NCBI RefSeq assembly: GCF_000340565.2
Contig: NZ_CP007203.1
Span: 2,349,858 to 2,413,857 of the forward strand
Source: Nodularia spumigena CCY9414
Lineage (GTDB): Bacteria; Cyanobacteriota; Cyanobacteriia; Cyanobacteriales; Nostocaceae
Length of the DNA stretch: 64,000 nucleotides
Direction: 5' to 3'
Positions 17,813 to 26,627 of this stretch are shown piece by piece. The notes beneath the pieces were generated by a model that had not been told where the DNA came from, searched no databases, and worked only from the letters and a program-made list of their open reading frames with translations. Position 1 is the stretch's first letter. Every line of letters begins with the position of its first letter. The position numbers and the translations under genes were made by a program.

Positions 17813-18610
17813 ATGAAAACAGATGCAATTTTCTACGAAATATTTAAAGAATTCCCCCATATCTTCTTTGAAATTATTGGTGAGCCTGAGACTAACATCA
17901 ATACCTATGAATTTACAGCCCCAGAAATTAAACAAAAAAGCTTTCGATTAGATGGGTTATTTTCTCCCCTGGAAGCATTCCATAATTAACCCCTGTACTT
18001 TGTAGAAATTCAATTTTACAAAGATGAGGAATTTTATGATCGACTGTTTACCAGTATTTTCCTTTATTTCAGCCAGTATTAACCACCTAACCCTGATTGG
18101 TTGGCTATAGTTATTTATGACAAACGCAGCAATGAACGTAGCTATCCCCTACGTTATCGTTCTTTGCTTTCACCTCATTTACGTCGCTTTTACCTAGACG
18201 AACTTGAAGATTTAGCAGCTAATTCTCTGGGAGTAGGAATTGTCCGCTTAGTTGTAGAAAGTGAAAATAAAGCTGAAGAACTCGCCAAAACTCTGATTGA
18301 CAAAGCTAAGGAGGAATTGACAGATACTTTCATCCAAAGAAAAGTTATAGAATTTATAGAGACAATTGTTGTCTACAAGTTTCCTAATTTAAGCCGCGAG
18401 GAAATAGAAGCCATGCTGAATTTAAATTTGCTGAAAGAAACTAGAGTTTATCAAGAAGCAAAAGAAGAAGGTGAACAAGAAGGCGAATTAAAAGCCAAAT
18501 TAAATATTTTGCCTAAACTTGTGCAACGGGGACTCAGCATTCAAGAGATAGCAGAATTATTAGAATTGGATACTGAAACCATCAGAAAAGTTTTGGGAGA
18601 CAATTTGTAA
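17813..18610 (+). pseudogene. Rpn-family PD-(D/E)XK nuclease gene with two in-frame stops
   Basis: One continuous frame from ATG 17813 reads MKTDAIFYEIFKEFPHIFFE, then FRLDGLFSPLEA, PLYFVEIQFYKDEEFYDRLF and PDWLAIVIYDKRSNERSYPL. That is the start of the Rpn/DUF2887 family (recombination-promoting nuclease or putative transposase). The D-x(n)-ExQ nuclease core is visible (RLDGLF, VEIQF). TAA codons at 17987-17989 and 18080-18082 interrupt it; both would be CAA by one base change. The remaining open part (18101-18610) ends in the usual C-terminal helix LSIQEIAELLELDTETIRKV. Probably inactive unless suppressed. Confidence 0.75.
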
Positions 18611-18730
18611 AATCAATGAAATAAGATGTAAATCTCGTTTTTCAACTCACCCCGCTTTGAACTTGCGTCAAACTCTCCCCTCTCCTTCTCCCAAAGGGAG
18701 ACGCTACGCGAAGATAAGGAACCTGCTTGA

Positions 18731-19092
18731 ACCTCCCCACGTCTAAAGCCAGGGGATTCTTGCCCACCTGAAAAAGGCGACAACGGGACATTCAAGTATC
18801 CCTCTACTCACTCAAAGAGCTTTTGCTCTCATTCGCGCATACTTTCTGAGTCCTTCATATTTTAAAGATGAACGCTCCATATCCTGCCATTATTCGCCCT
18901 TTAACTATTCCGAATCGAGTCGGATATGTCCGTTGCCGGGATTGCTCCGTACTAGGATACTTCAATGCGCTGAAGGTTATTCCTACTTGTTTTCTCGCTA
19001 ATCTATTTTAACACTGTGGCTAAAGCCACGCAATCGTTTGACGGAACTTAAAAGTTCTTACCGCCTTCTCCCCATGCCTAAAGTCAGGGGCT
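18731..19092 (-). mobile_element. Protein-free IS200/IS605-like element, candidate stand-alone omega RNA
   Basis: Two near-identical 21-mers, CCCCACGTCTAAAGCCAGGG(G) at 18735-18755 and CCCCATGCCTAAAGTCAGGG(G) at 19070-19090, bracket about 315 bp with no open frame. On the minus strand the element would end GTGGGGAGGTTCAA, as IS200/IS605 right ends do. The interior folds into several local hairpins: GAACTTAAAAGTTC at 19044-19057, GTGGCTAAAGCCAC at 19016-19029, CTTCAATGCGCTGAAG near 18960-18975, CGGATATGTCCG near 18920-18931, and AGAGCTTTTGCTCT near 18816-18829. This looks like a structured RNA of the HEARO/IscB or TnpB guide type without its nuclease. The assignment is inferred from layout, not from a covariance match. 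Confidence 0.45.
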
Positions 19093-19366
19093 TGCGTCTC
19101 GTTTTTCGGTCAAACTCTCCCCTCTCCTTAGTAAGGAGAGGGGTTGGGGGTGAGGTTCTGTATTTTCTGATCCCAGATATTAGCTTACGGTTGAAAACTA
19201 ATAATATATATAGGAATCCTATTTGAGTTTTGAACGGGATTTTTTTTACGTTCGCGGAGCGTGGCGTTAGCCATACCACAGAGACACAGAGATCACAGAG
19301 GAAGAGAAAGAAGAGAAATGTTCACGTCTTATTTAGGATCGCTATAGTTGAAAACTAATAATATAT
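19093..19366. repeat. Repeat-rich spacer with a 22-bp direct repeat
   Basis: A 22-bp sequence beginning GTTGAAAACTAATAATATAT occurs at 19190-19211 and again at 19347-19368, 157 bp apart. The second copy includes the first two bases of the ABC gene start codon. Between them lie fragments of common dispersed repeats (GCGGAGCGTGGCGTTAGCCA, ACACAGAGATCACAGAGG). 19128-19155 hold another common repeat (GGAGAGGGGTTGGGGGTGAG). Confidence 0.65.
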
Positions 19367-21001
19367 ATGAGTGAAGCTTTATTTTCTATAGAGAATCTGC
19401 GTGTGGCTTATCCTCAGCGTCACGAGGAAGCGGTAAGTTGGGCTGTTGATGATGTATCTTTTACTTTGCAATCTGGGGAAAGAATGGGTTTGGTGGGTGA
19501 GTCGGGTTGTGGTAAATCCACTCTGGGGAGGGCTGCAATGCGCTTGTTACCCCCTGATAGTCGCGTTGAGGGTCGGGTGACGTTTCAGGGAGAATCGGTG
19601 TTTGATTTGATGCCACAGCAGTTGCGGAAATTTCGGGGAGAGGCGATCGCCTTAATTTTTCAAGATCCCATGACACGGCTTGATCCCTTGATGACTATTG
19701 GTAAGCACTGTATCGAAACTCTTCAGGCGCATTCTCCAACATTATCCACCAGGGAAGCTAAAAAACAAGCGATCGCCACTTTGGAAAAAGTAAATATTCC
19801 GGCGAATCGTTGGGATCAGTATCCTCATGAGTTTAGCGGTGGAATGCGCCAACGGGTAGCGATCGCTTTGGCTTTACTTCTCAATCCCAAGTTAATTGTC
19901 GCTGATGAACCCACCACGAGTTTAGATGTCACCGTCTCCGCACAGATTTTACAAGAATTAACCCGTCTATGTAGCCAAGAAAATATGGCGCTGTTGTTGA
20001 TTTCTCACGATTTGGCCATGGTGGGCGAATATTGCGATCGCATCGGTGTGATGTATCAGGGGAAAATGGTAGAAATGGGTGCGACTGAAACTGTATTTAA
20101 ACAACCTCAACATGAATACACGCGATCGCTCTTAAAAGCAGCTTTGCATATTCAAGCAGTGGATGAAAAGAATCACCAAGAAACTTCCTCATCTCCAATA
20201 TTGCGGATTACAGAATTACAGCAGCACTACTCTATAGAACCTAATTTTATAGAAAGATTATGGAAAAAACAAGGGGAAACAATTAAAGCCGTAGATGGAA
20301 TTAATTTAGAACTATATCAAGGAGAAATTTTGGGATTAGTTGGGGAATCAGGTTGTGGTAAAAGTACGCTGTCCAGGACAATATTACAACTCATTCGTCC
20401 TACTGCTGGTAAAGTTGAATTTTTAGGACAAGATTTAATTAGTTTATCGCGCCAAGAAATTCGGGCTTCACGGCGACAAATGCAAATGATTTTTCAAGAT
20501 CCTCATGCTTGTTTAAATCCAGTAATGACAGTGGGACAAAGCATTGCAGACCCGTTATTTATCCACAATTTGGCTGATGCAGAAAAGGCAAAATCACAGG
20601 TTTTATGGATGCTGGAAAAGGTGGGATTAACACCGCCAGAACTTTATTATCAACGTTATCCATCGGATTTATCTGGGGGACAACAGCAACGAGTGGCGAT
20701 CGCCCGTGCTTTAATTACTCGTCCCAAACTTTTAATCTGCGATGAACCTGTGAGTATGTTAGATGCTAGTGTTCAGTCACAAGTGTTAGATTTAATGTTA
20801 GAATTAAAAGTAGAATTTGAATTAACTTACTTGTTTATTACTCATGATTTGTGGTTAGCGAGATTTTTGTGCGATCGCATTGCCGTAATGCACAGTGGTA
20901 AAATTGTGGAACTGGGTAATACAAAGCAGATTTTTACCAATCCTCAACACTCTTACACTAAAAGTTTACTAGCAGCCGCCCCCTTGCTGGCGCGTTCTTA
21001 G
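19367..21001 (+). CDS. ABC transporter double ATPase (DppD-DppF type)
   Basis: 544 residues made of two complete ABC ATPase domains. The first has Walker A GLVGESGCGKSTLGRA, signature FSGGMRQRVAIAL and Walker B LIVADEPTTSLD; the second has GLVGESGCGKSTLSRT, LSGGQQQRVAIARAL and LLICDEPVSMLD. The two halves correspond to the D and F ATPases of oligopeptide/dipeptide/nickel importers, fused as in E. coli YejF-type proteins. No permease or binding protein is nearby, so its partners are elsewhere. ATG 19367 lies within a duplicated 22-bp sequence and lacks a good ribosome-binding site. Confidence 0.9.
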   Translation: MSEALFSIENLRVAYPQRHEEAVSWAVDDVSFTLQSGERMGLVGESGCGKSTLGRAAMRLLPPDSRVEGRVTFQGESVFDLMPQQLRKFRGEAIALIFQDPMTRLDPLMTIGKHCIETLQAHSPTLSTREAKKQAIATLEKVNIPANRWDQYPHEFSGGMRQRVAIALALLLNPKLIVADEPTTSLDVTVSAQILQELTRLCSQENMALLLISHDLAMVGEYCDRIGVMYQGKMVEMGATETVFKQPQHEYTRSLLKAALHIQAVDEKNHQETSSSPILRITELQQHYSIEPNFIERLWKKQGETIKAVDGINLELYQGEILGLVGESGCGKSTLSRTILQLIRPTAGKVEFLGQDLISLSRQEIRASRRQMQMIFQDPHACLNPVMTVGQSIADPLFIHNLADAEKAKSQVLWMLEKVGLTPPELYYQRYPSDLSGGQQQRVAIARALITRPKLLICDEPVSMLDASVQSQVLDLMLELKVEFELTYLFITHDLWLARFLCDRIAVMHSGKIVELGNTKQIFTNPQHSYTKSLLAAAPLLARS

Positions 21002-21211
21002 TAGGGAGGAAAATAATATAGCGATTCCCACCTCAATAGGTACTACAAGAATTATTCGACCACAGATGGACACAGATAAACACAGATAAATCCGGATCTT
21101 TTGCAGACTAATTCATACTTGGTTTCAGCAACGCCAAAAAGTGACATCCTTCCGATAACTTCCTACTCCCTCTCCTTAGCAACCAGAGGGTTGGGGTGAG
21201 GTTTCACAGAA

Positions 21212-22129
21212 TTAATTATTTTCTTCAATTAATTTATGTGTGTTTCCATTTGTCCCATAAAGCTCAACAAATCGTTTAAACAGTAGCATACTTGCATTAT
21301 TAGAAAATTTACCTAATTTGAATAAACGCTCAACATTCGTGTCGGCTAAGTTGCGGAGATAAGGTAAGTCTTCAAATAAGGTCAAACAAGAAGCAAAATG
21401 TAACAATATTTGCAGTAATGGTTTAGGCCAATTTAGATCGCTGTAAATATCTATAAATAACTGATGTTCCTTATCGGTTAATGGGAAAGCTTGAAAGATT
21501 ACCACTATTCTTTTATTATTATAAACTGGAATACTCAACTCAATTGTATAGGGCGTGTGTAAAATTAAATCTACCTCTACAATCGGTTTTCTCCAAATTC
21601 TCAGAGGATTGGCTGGAGAATCTAAAATTGTTTGAAATTTGATGATTCCACCGATGTTTGTGGGCTGAAAATGGCTAACATTGAGAATTTTTAAATTATT
21701 CAAGCTGAAGTGATGAACTGTTTCTAAATGTTTTAAGTTCAACAGATGATAAATTTGGCAAAGGTAAGGGAAAGGTAAAATATACTCTTGGCTGATCATA
21801 TGTCGCTTTTTTAACGCAAACTTGTTAGTTTGCATTGGGCATAAATTTCCCTGAGATGGGTGATCTTTAATATCAGGTTTTAAATACAGCCAACTTACAA
21901 AAAACAAGCTTGTAGTCAACAGATGGAAAAATTCGACACTAGATAAATAACCGTTAGCAAATGCATCCAAACTCTTATCAGCTATTCCAAAAATCCAAAC
22001 AGGAATACCCAACAGCCAAATCCCAGTTTTAAATTTACTGATAAATACAGCTAATTCTAATTCTAAAGTCGCATCTTCCTGACTGTTGTCTTCAGACATT
22101 TCAGGATGTTCAACTAAATTTTTAGACAT
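21212..22129 (-). CDS. Membrane-anchored protein of unknown function
   Basis: 305 residues, family not recognised. An acidic leader (MSEDNSQEDATLELELAVFI) is followed by two hydrophobic segments at about 37-57 (GIWLLGIPVWIFGIADKSLD) and 66-84 (EFFHLLTTSLFFVSWLYL). The rest is a soluble domain rich in His and Leu (YLCQIYHLLNLKHLETVHHF) with VEVDLILHTPYTIELSIPVY later. It sits alone between dispersed repeats. No assignment is justified. Confidence 0.6.
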   Translation of the reverse strand: MSKNLVEHPEMSEDNSQEDATLELELAVFISKFKTGIWLLGIPVWIFGIADKSLDAFANGYLSSVEFFHLLTTSLFFVSWLYLKPDIKDHPSQGNLCPMQTNKFALKKRHMISQEYILPFPYLCQIYHLLNLKHLETVHHFSLNNLKILNVSHFQPTNIGGIIKFQTILDSPANPLRIWRKPIVEVDLILHTPYTIELSIPVYNNKRIVVIFQAFPLTDKEHQLFIDIYSDLNWPKPLLQILLHFASCLTLFEDLPYLRNLADTNVERLFKLGKFSNNASMLLFKRFVELYGTNGNTHKLIEENN

Positions 22130-22514
22130 AAAAATGTAGGTTAGAATTTTCTAGATTACATTAATCGTAGATATAGCTAATAGAAACAACCTCTACCTTT
22201 AGTGCATATAAATTTTTCAAAAGTTTTAAATTTCCAATATTTATTTGTAGTTATGGCTACAAAAATTAGCTAATATATTTATGATTCCTAATATCAGATA
22301 TCCATCTGTTTCTCTAGGATGAATTATGAAAATCTACGCAAACAGATCAAAACCCCAGTTTATTTGAGAAACCAGGGTTATCAGCTTTGATGAATCCTTG
22401 AGAATTGCGATAAATAAACAAACAGACTACATTTGTCCAAATTTAACCGCAAATTTGATTATTTTGGTATGATTTAAATATTATTTTCTCACAACATTTT
22501 CCTAAACCGCAGCA
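22130..22514. other. A+T-rich spacer
   Basis: No gene seen. 22350-22390 contain a common Nostocales hairpin repeat (CCCCAGTTTATTTGAGAAAC followed by CAGGGTTATC). The rest probably carries the divergent promoters of the flanking genes. Confidence 0.5.
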
Positions 22515-23003
22515 ATGACCATCCGCCATGCGAATGAAACTGATTTACCTGCAATAGTGGCGATTTATAATGCAGCAATTCCCAGCCGTAAGGCGACAGC
22601 TGATTTAAAACCAGTTTCTGTACAAAGTCGCCTGGGTTGGTTTCAAGGGCGATCGCCTTCACAAAGACCGATTTGGGTGATAGAAATAGAAGGTATAGTT
22701 GTGGGATGGCTGAGTTTTAAATCATTTTATGGGCGGCCAGCTTATGATTCCACCGCCGAAATTAGTATTTATCTTTCCCCCTCTGTTCATCAACGTGGTT
22801 TAGGAAGCCAATTTCTCGCCCTAGCAATTAAGGAAAGTCCAAATTTAGGAATAAAAACACTATTGGGCTTTATTTTTGCCCACAATCAAGCCAGTTTAAA
22901 CCTGTTTACCAGATTTGGGTTTGAACAATGGGGATATTTGCCGCAAGTTGCAGAACTTGACGGCGTGGAACGGGATTTAATAATTATGGGACTGCGAATA
23001 TAG
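22515..23003 (+). CDS. GNAT acetyltransferase, phosphinothricin-acetyltransferase-like
   Basis: 162 residues of the GNAT fold. The start MTIRHANETDLPAIVAIYNA, the AEISIYLSPSVHQRGLGSQF acetyl-CoA loop and FGFEQWGYLPQVAELDGVER are the pattern of the PAT/Bar subgroup, which acetylates small amino compounds such as methionine sulfoximine-like analogues. The natural substrate is unknown. Its 3' end lies 5 bp from the end of the converging ftsW gene. Confidence 0.85.
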   Translation: MTIRHANETDLPAIVAIYNAAIPSRKATADLKPVSVQSRLGWFQGRSPSQRPIWVIEIEGIVVGWLSFKSFYGRPAYDSTAEISIYLSPSVHQRGLGSQFLALAIKESPNLGIKTLLGFIFAHNQASLNLFTRFGFEQWGYLPQVAELDGVERDLIIMGLRI

Positions 23004-23008
23004 GGTTT

Positions 23009-24205
23009 TTACTTTTTTTGCAATATCCGGCGCTGACGCAATTTCTCAGACTGGGGTTTTCGCAATGGTACTACCTCGGCTTCACTACTTTCGCGGGCTA
23101 CCCGAATTAGCAAAGCCATACTCGCTAGGCTGGAAAGCATGGAATTTCCACCATAACTAAACATGGGTAGGGGTAAGCCTGTAGTAGGTAATGCACCTGT
23201 GGCAACGGCAATATGTAGCAATGATTGTCCTATAATCACAGTTGTGATCCCAATGGCTACGAGTCGATTGACTAAGTTTTTGGCCTTTAATGCCACGATT
23301 AATCCGAGAGTAGCAAATATAGCTAACAGTATCAACAGTACAATGCTGCCAACAAAGCCAAACTCTTCCGCGAAGATAGAAAAAATAAAATCGGTGTCCT
23401 GAATTGGTAAATAAAATAGTTTTTGTTGAGAAAGCCCAAACCCAGCGCCCCAAGTTTGACCAGAACCTACTGCGAGTAAACTTTGTACCAGTTGGTAACC
23501 ATCACCTCTAGGATCAGCCCAAGGATCGAGAAATGACATTACACGCCTGCGCTGATATTCTTTAAGGCTAATACTCATGAGGGCTAACATTACCCCACCA
23601 AATGCTGTTCCTCCCAAATATTTGTAAGGTAATCCAGCTGCTAAAGCAATTAACCAAATAGTCATCCCGCAGAGTGCGGCTGTACTTAAGTTCGGCTGTG
23701 CGAGAATTCCTAAAAGGACTAAACCAAAAATACCTAACCAAGTTAAGCGAACTGACCAATTCAACCGTTCCCATTGTCCAAACAGTCGCGCACTTTGCAG
23801 CACCAAAAAGGGTTTAATTAATTCTGAAGGTTGCAGGGTGATTGTTCCAACGGCTATCCAACGTGCTGCGCCCAAAGCTTCTTTACCTAGTCCTGGGATG
23901 AGTGTACCGAAGATTAACAGCAAACACACTGCTATAAACCAATGAGTATTGCCCAATATTTTCCGTAAGGGAAGATTTACAATTATATTGAAGCCAATCA
24001 AGGCAACGAAGACCCAAACGAGTTGGCGCTTAATGTAGTAAAGTCCATCTCCATAACTCGATTCAGCCACGGGATAGGATGCTGAAAACAGCATAATTAA
24101 TCCGACAAATAGCCACATCAATGTTAGCCAGCGCAGTAACCGCGCCTCTAACGCCCAGGTGGAGACGGAATCATCAAAAAATGGAATCAGGCGACGTAGA
24201 TTCAC
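23009..24205 (-). CDS. ftsW: FtsW/RodA-family peptidoglycan glycosyltransferase, FtsW
   Basis: 398 residues with about ten membrane helices (SEDS family). Characteristic parts are RQLVWVFVALIGFNIIVNLP, TLQPSELIKPFLVLQSARLF, and the late signatures DTDFIFSIFAEEFGFVGSIV and TGLPLPMFSYGGNSMLSSLA. SEDS proteins polymerise lipid II into glycan strands at the septum with a partner PBP. The MFSYGGNSML variant fits FtsW. It is the last gene of a minus-strand set, 44 bp below a MurG-like glycosyltransferase. Confidence 0.9.
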   Translation of the reverse strand: MNLRRLIPFFDDSVSTWALEARLLRWLTLMWLFVGLIMLFSASYPVAESSYGDGLYYIKRQLVWVFVALIGFNIIVNLPLRKILGNTHWFIAVCLLLIFGTLIPGLGKEALGAARWIAVGTITLQPSELIKPFLVLQSARLFGQWERLNWSVRLTWLGIFGLVLLGILAQPNLSTAALCGMTIWLIALAAGLPYKYLGGTAFGGVMLALMSISLKEYQRRRVMSFLDPWADPRGDGYQLVQSLLAVGSGQTWGAGFGLSQQKLFYLPIQDTDFIFSIFAEEFGFVGSIVLLILLAIFATLGLIVALKAKNLVNRLVAIGITTVIIGQSLLHIAVATGALPTTGLPLPMFSYGGNSMLSSLASMALLIRVARESSEAEVVPLRKPQSEKLRQRRILQKK

Positions 24206-24249
24206 GATTAGCTACAGTAATAAATTCAAAGTTAGGTAAAACTCATAAC

Positions 24250-25245
24250 TCACAACTTATAACTCATAATCTGATACATTGCTTGTACAGCACCGTTAAT
24301 GTAAGCTGATGCAGACTGCTTTTGTGCTGTTTTTACTTGGTCTAGCAATATTCTCACAGTGGCGATTGCTTGTTCAATATCTGGGACATAATAACTTTTA
24401 CTAGCTCTTTTTTCTTGACGGTCGTACAGTCGCGCAAATGCTAATGCTACTAAAGGTACACCGACCGAGGCGCATTCATAAACTGTGTTATATCCCCCCC
24501 CACCGATAACGACATCAGCAGCAGCTAAACATTCAATACCGGGATGGTGAGATACCCACAAGGCTTCTGGACAATTCACAGGACAATGAGGGGCTAAAAT
24601 TCTCACAGCACATTCGGGAAAATCTTGATGTAGTCGCAGGGTGATTTGACTAAAAATATCTAATTCTGATGCTTGACCAGCTGCACATACTAGGATAATT
24701 TTCACAGATTTATCCACTCTCAGGATATGCGATCGCGTCGTATTTCTTTCTGGTAATTCTTCAGCATTGCGAATCAACCAAGGTGTGGTATAATGCACCC
24801 CAGGCAAATCACACAAACCTAAATCGTTACCTTCTCCCGGTACAATCACCGTATCAAAATTTTTGACTACAAAAGACCGTAAATTCTTGGCAGTAATATA
24901 ATTAGGGTTAATATCGCGATGAATTAAAATTCGAGGTATAGAGTGTAACTGAGGTAGGATATCTGCCAACTCACCACCCAAACCGCGAGGAAAAGTATCA
25001 ACAATTAAGCAATCATAATGAGTATTGAGTAAAATTTCTCGTACTTTTATACAAGTTGCCGAAAAACCAGCATTATCAGGAATCCAATGTAATAAACAGC
25101 CCTCATGACTGACGTGCTGTGCATAAGGACTATTAGTAATAATCTTGACTGTTCTAAATTGTGCAGCAATTCTACCCAAAGACAAAGCACGAGTTAAATG
25201 TCCCCAACCGCCACCGAGGGCGTAAATTAACCAAGTTTTCTTCAA
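24250..25245 (-). CDS. GT28/MurG-like glycosyltransferase family protein
   Basis: 331 residues. It begins MKKTWLIYALGGGWGHLTRA, the glycine-rich N-terminal loop of GT-B enzymes, and has the late donor-binding motif AAADVVIGGGGYNTVYECAS with VGVPLVALAFARLYDRQEKR, as in MurG-type (GT28) enzymes. It is too divergent to be MurG itself, so donor and acceptor are unknown. Located directly upstream of ftsW in the same direction, which may hint at an envelope role. Confidence 0.75.
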   Translation of the reverse strand: MKKTWLIYALGGGWGHLTRALSLGRIAAQFRTVKIITNSPYAQHVSHEGCLLHWIPDNAGFSATCIKVREILLNTHYDCLIVDTFPRGLGGELADILPQLHSIPRILIHRDINPNYITAKNLRSFVVKNFDTVIVPGEGNDLGLCDLPGVHYTTPWLIRNAEELPERNTTRSHILRVDKSVKIILVCAAGQASELDIFSQITLRLHQDFPECAVRILAPHCPVNCPEALWVSHHPGIECLAAADVVIGGGGYNTVYECASVGVPLVALAFARLYDRQEKRASKSYYVPDIEQAIATVRILLDQVKTAQKQSASAYINGAVQAMYQIMSYKL

Positions 25246-25284
25246 AAGTCAAAAATAAATAATTTCAAAAAGCCTAAATCAAAT

Positions 25285-25325
25285 CCATATTCATCTGTGT
25301 TTATCTGTGTTTATCTGTGGACAAT
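25285..25325. repeat. TTTATCTGTG short tandem repeat
   Basis: Three imperfect copies of CATCTGTGTTTATCTGTGTT-type decamers occur downstream of the FHA-like gene. The complementary motif (CACAGATAAACACAGATAAA) occurs at 21061-21095, so this is a dispersed repeat family. Confidence 0.6.
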
Positions 25326-25343
25326 TATTCTTAAATCATTGCT

Positions 25344-25952
25344 TCAACTTGCGCCCATATCATACTCAAAACTAGCATCACTTTCACCTTCCAAACTCAC
25401 AGAATCAGCCTCTGTAAAATTGACATTAGCAGTGTACGGTTCAGAGAAATAAGAATTGCGGTCATCATAATAATTATTACCCCAACCTCCAGAGTCATAA
25501 TTACCATAATTGGCATAAAAAGCATAGTCTTCTTCATAAGACTGATCACAGTGGGGACAGTCTGTTTTATCAGTGCGATCGCAGCGTCGTTTAAACAAGA
25601 AGCCTACCATGCGATCGCATACATTTGTTCCTACCAAGCTTACCATAATTTCACAGATCCCAATTTGCAGGCGATCGCCATTTTTCAGCCTACCATTATT
25701 CCTCTGCAAGCCATTAATTTTCACTCCCCTCTGTGTATTTTGGGCAATTACAATTAACTTTTGACTTTCCCAGGTAATTAAAATGTGATAATCTGCAATT
25801 AAATCATCTAGAATCACCACTCTAGAAACTGGTTCACCATTAATTTCTTGTGGCATTTCTTGAAAGTTGCTGCCAATAGCCACGGGAGTGTTTAATAATG
25901 GTTCTCGGCGTTCTTCTGTATTAGGATCTATCCAAAAAAGTTGAATCTGCAA
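25344..25952 (-). CDS. FHA-like domain protein with acidic tyrosine-rich tail
   Basis: 202 residues. The N-terminal 110 residues resemble a forkhead-associated fold: VAIGSNFQEMP, then YHILITWESQ, GVKINGLQRNNGRLKNGDRL and QIGICEIMVSL. The canonical GR-S-x-x-H set is only partly kept, so phosphothreonine binding is uncertain. After it come three cysteines (RRCDRTDKTDCPHC) and a tail rich in Tyr, Asn and Asp. It starts 6 bp after the lipoprotein gene and is probably the third gene of that operon. Confidence 0.55.
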   Translation of the reverse strand: MQIQLFWIDPNTEERREPLLNTPVAIGSNFQEMPQEINGEPVSRVVILDDLIADYHILITWESQKLIVIAQNTQRGVKINGLQRNNGRLKNGDRLQIGICEIMVSLVGTNVCDRMVGFLFKRRCDRTDKTDCPHCDQSYEEDYAFYANYGNYDSGGWGNNYYDDRNSYFSEPYTANVNFTEADSVSLEGESDASFEYDMGAS

Positions 25953-25958
25953 CTTTTA

Positions 25959-26627
25959 CTACCCTCCTGTTAAATTTACCGCATAAGCTAAACCCGCCTG
26001 TTGTTCACGGGTGAGAACATCCAAACCAAAACAAGCAAATGCAATGGGTGAAATTTCTGATCTTGTAGAAAAAACGGTATTTCCAGATGAATTTATCAAA
26101 GAAGTTTTACCATCTTTAATCCTCACCTGGTAAACTAAACTATTCTCTGGTGTCTTAATATCCCAACTATTATTTTGCCCCTGAATTTGATAAATTGCTT
26201 TATTAGCAGCATCCTCTAAAGTGTAGTGACTATCATTCTGTCGTTTCAGAATATATAACCCTTGACTTTCGTCTGGATTTTCTAGCTTCCACAGGCTTTT
26301 TTCCCTGACTACGTAACCCAAAACTTCCTCTGAAACATTCTTTATTTTGAATTTACCTGGAGTATTTTCTCTAATTCTGGCTAATTCTTGGTTATTTGCA
26401 TCAACTAACTTAACCCCATTATCTTGCTGTTTGAGAGAAAATAATTCTGCGCCAAACTCTGTTTTAAACTTAATTTTTTCAGTTTGATTATCAACATTAG
26501 TTGTTGTAACTGCTGTTGGGGGAATATTCTGTTGAGAAATATCATTTTTTGTTTGGTTGTTACTACAGCTTAAAATTGCAGTAATTACAAATCCCCAAGC
26601 TAAGACTTTACCAATTTTCTGCTTCAT
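25959..26627 (-). CDS. Putative lipoprotein, unknown function
   Basis: 222 residues. The N-terminus MKQKIGKVLAWGFVITAILS ends in a cysteine (ILSCSNN), a lipobox-like signal, so it is likely lipid-anchored. The body has several short repeated beta-hairpin-like segments (KLVDANNQELARIRENTPGK, YVVREKSLWKLENPDE, YQIQGQNNSWDIKTPE), as in tripartite WD-like or LURP-type folds. It ends FGLDVLTREQQAGLAYAVNL. Its start overlaps the previous gene by four bases (26624-26627). Family unknown. Confidence 0.6.
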   Translation of the reverse strand: MKQKIGKVLAWGFVITAILSCSNNQTKNDISQQNIPPTAVTTTNVDNQTEKIKFKTEFGAELFSLKQQDNGVKLVDANNQELARIRENTPGKFKIKNVSEEVLGYVVREKSLWKLENPDESQGLYILKRQNDSHYTLEDAANKAIYQIQGQNNSWDIKTPENSLVYQVRIKDGKTSLINSSGNTVFSTRSEISPIAFACFGLDVLTREQQAGLAYAVNLTGG

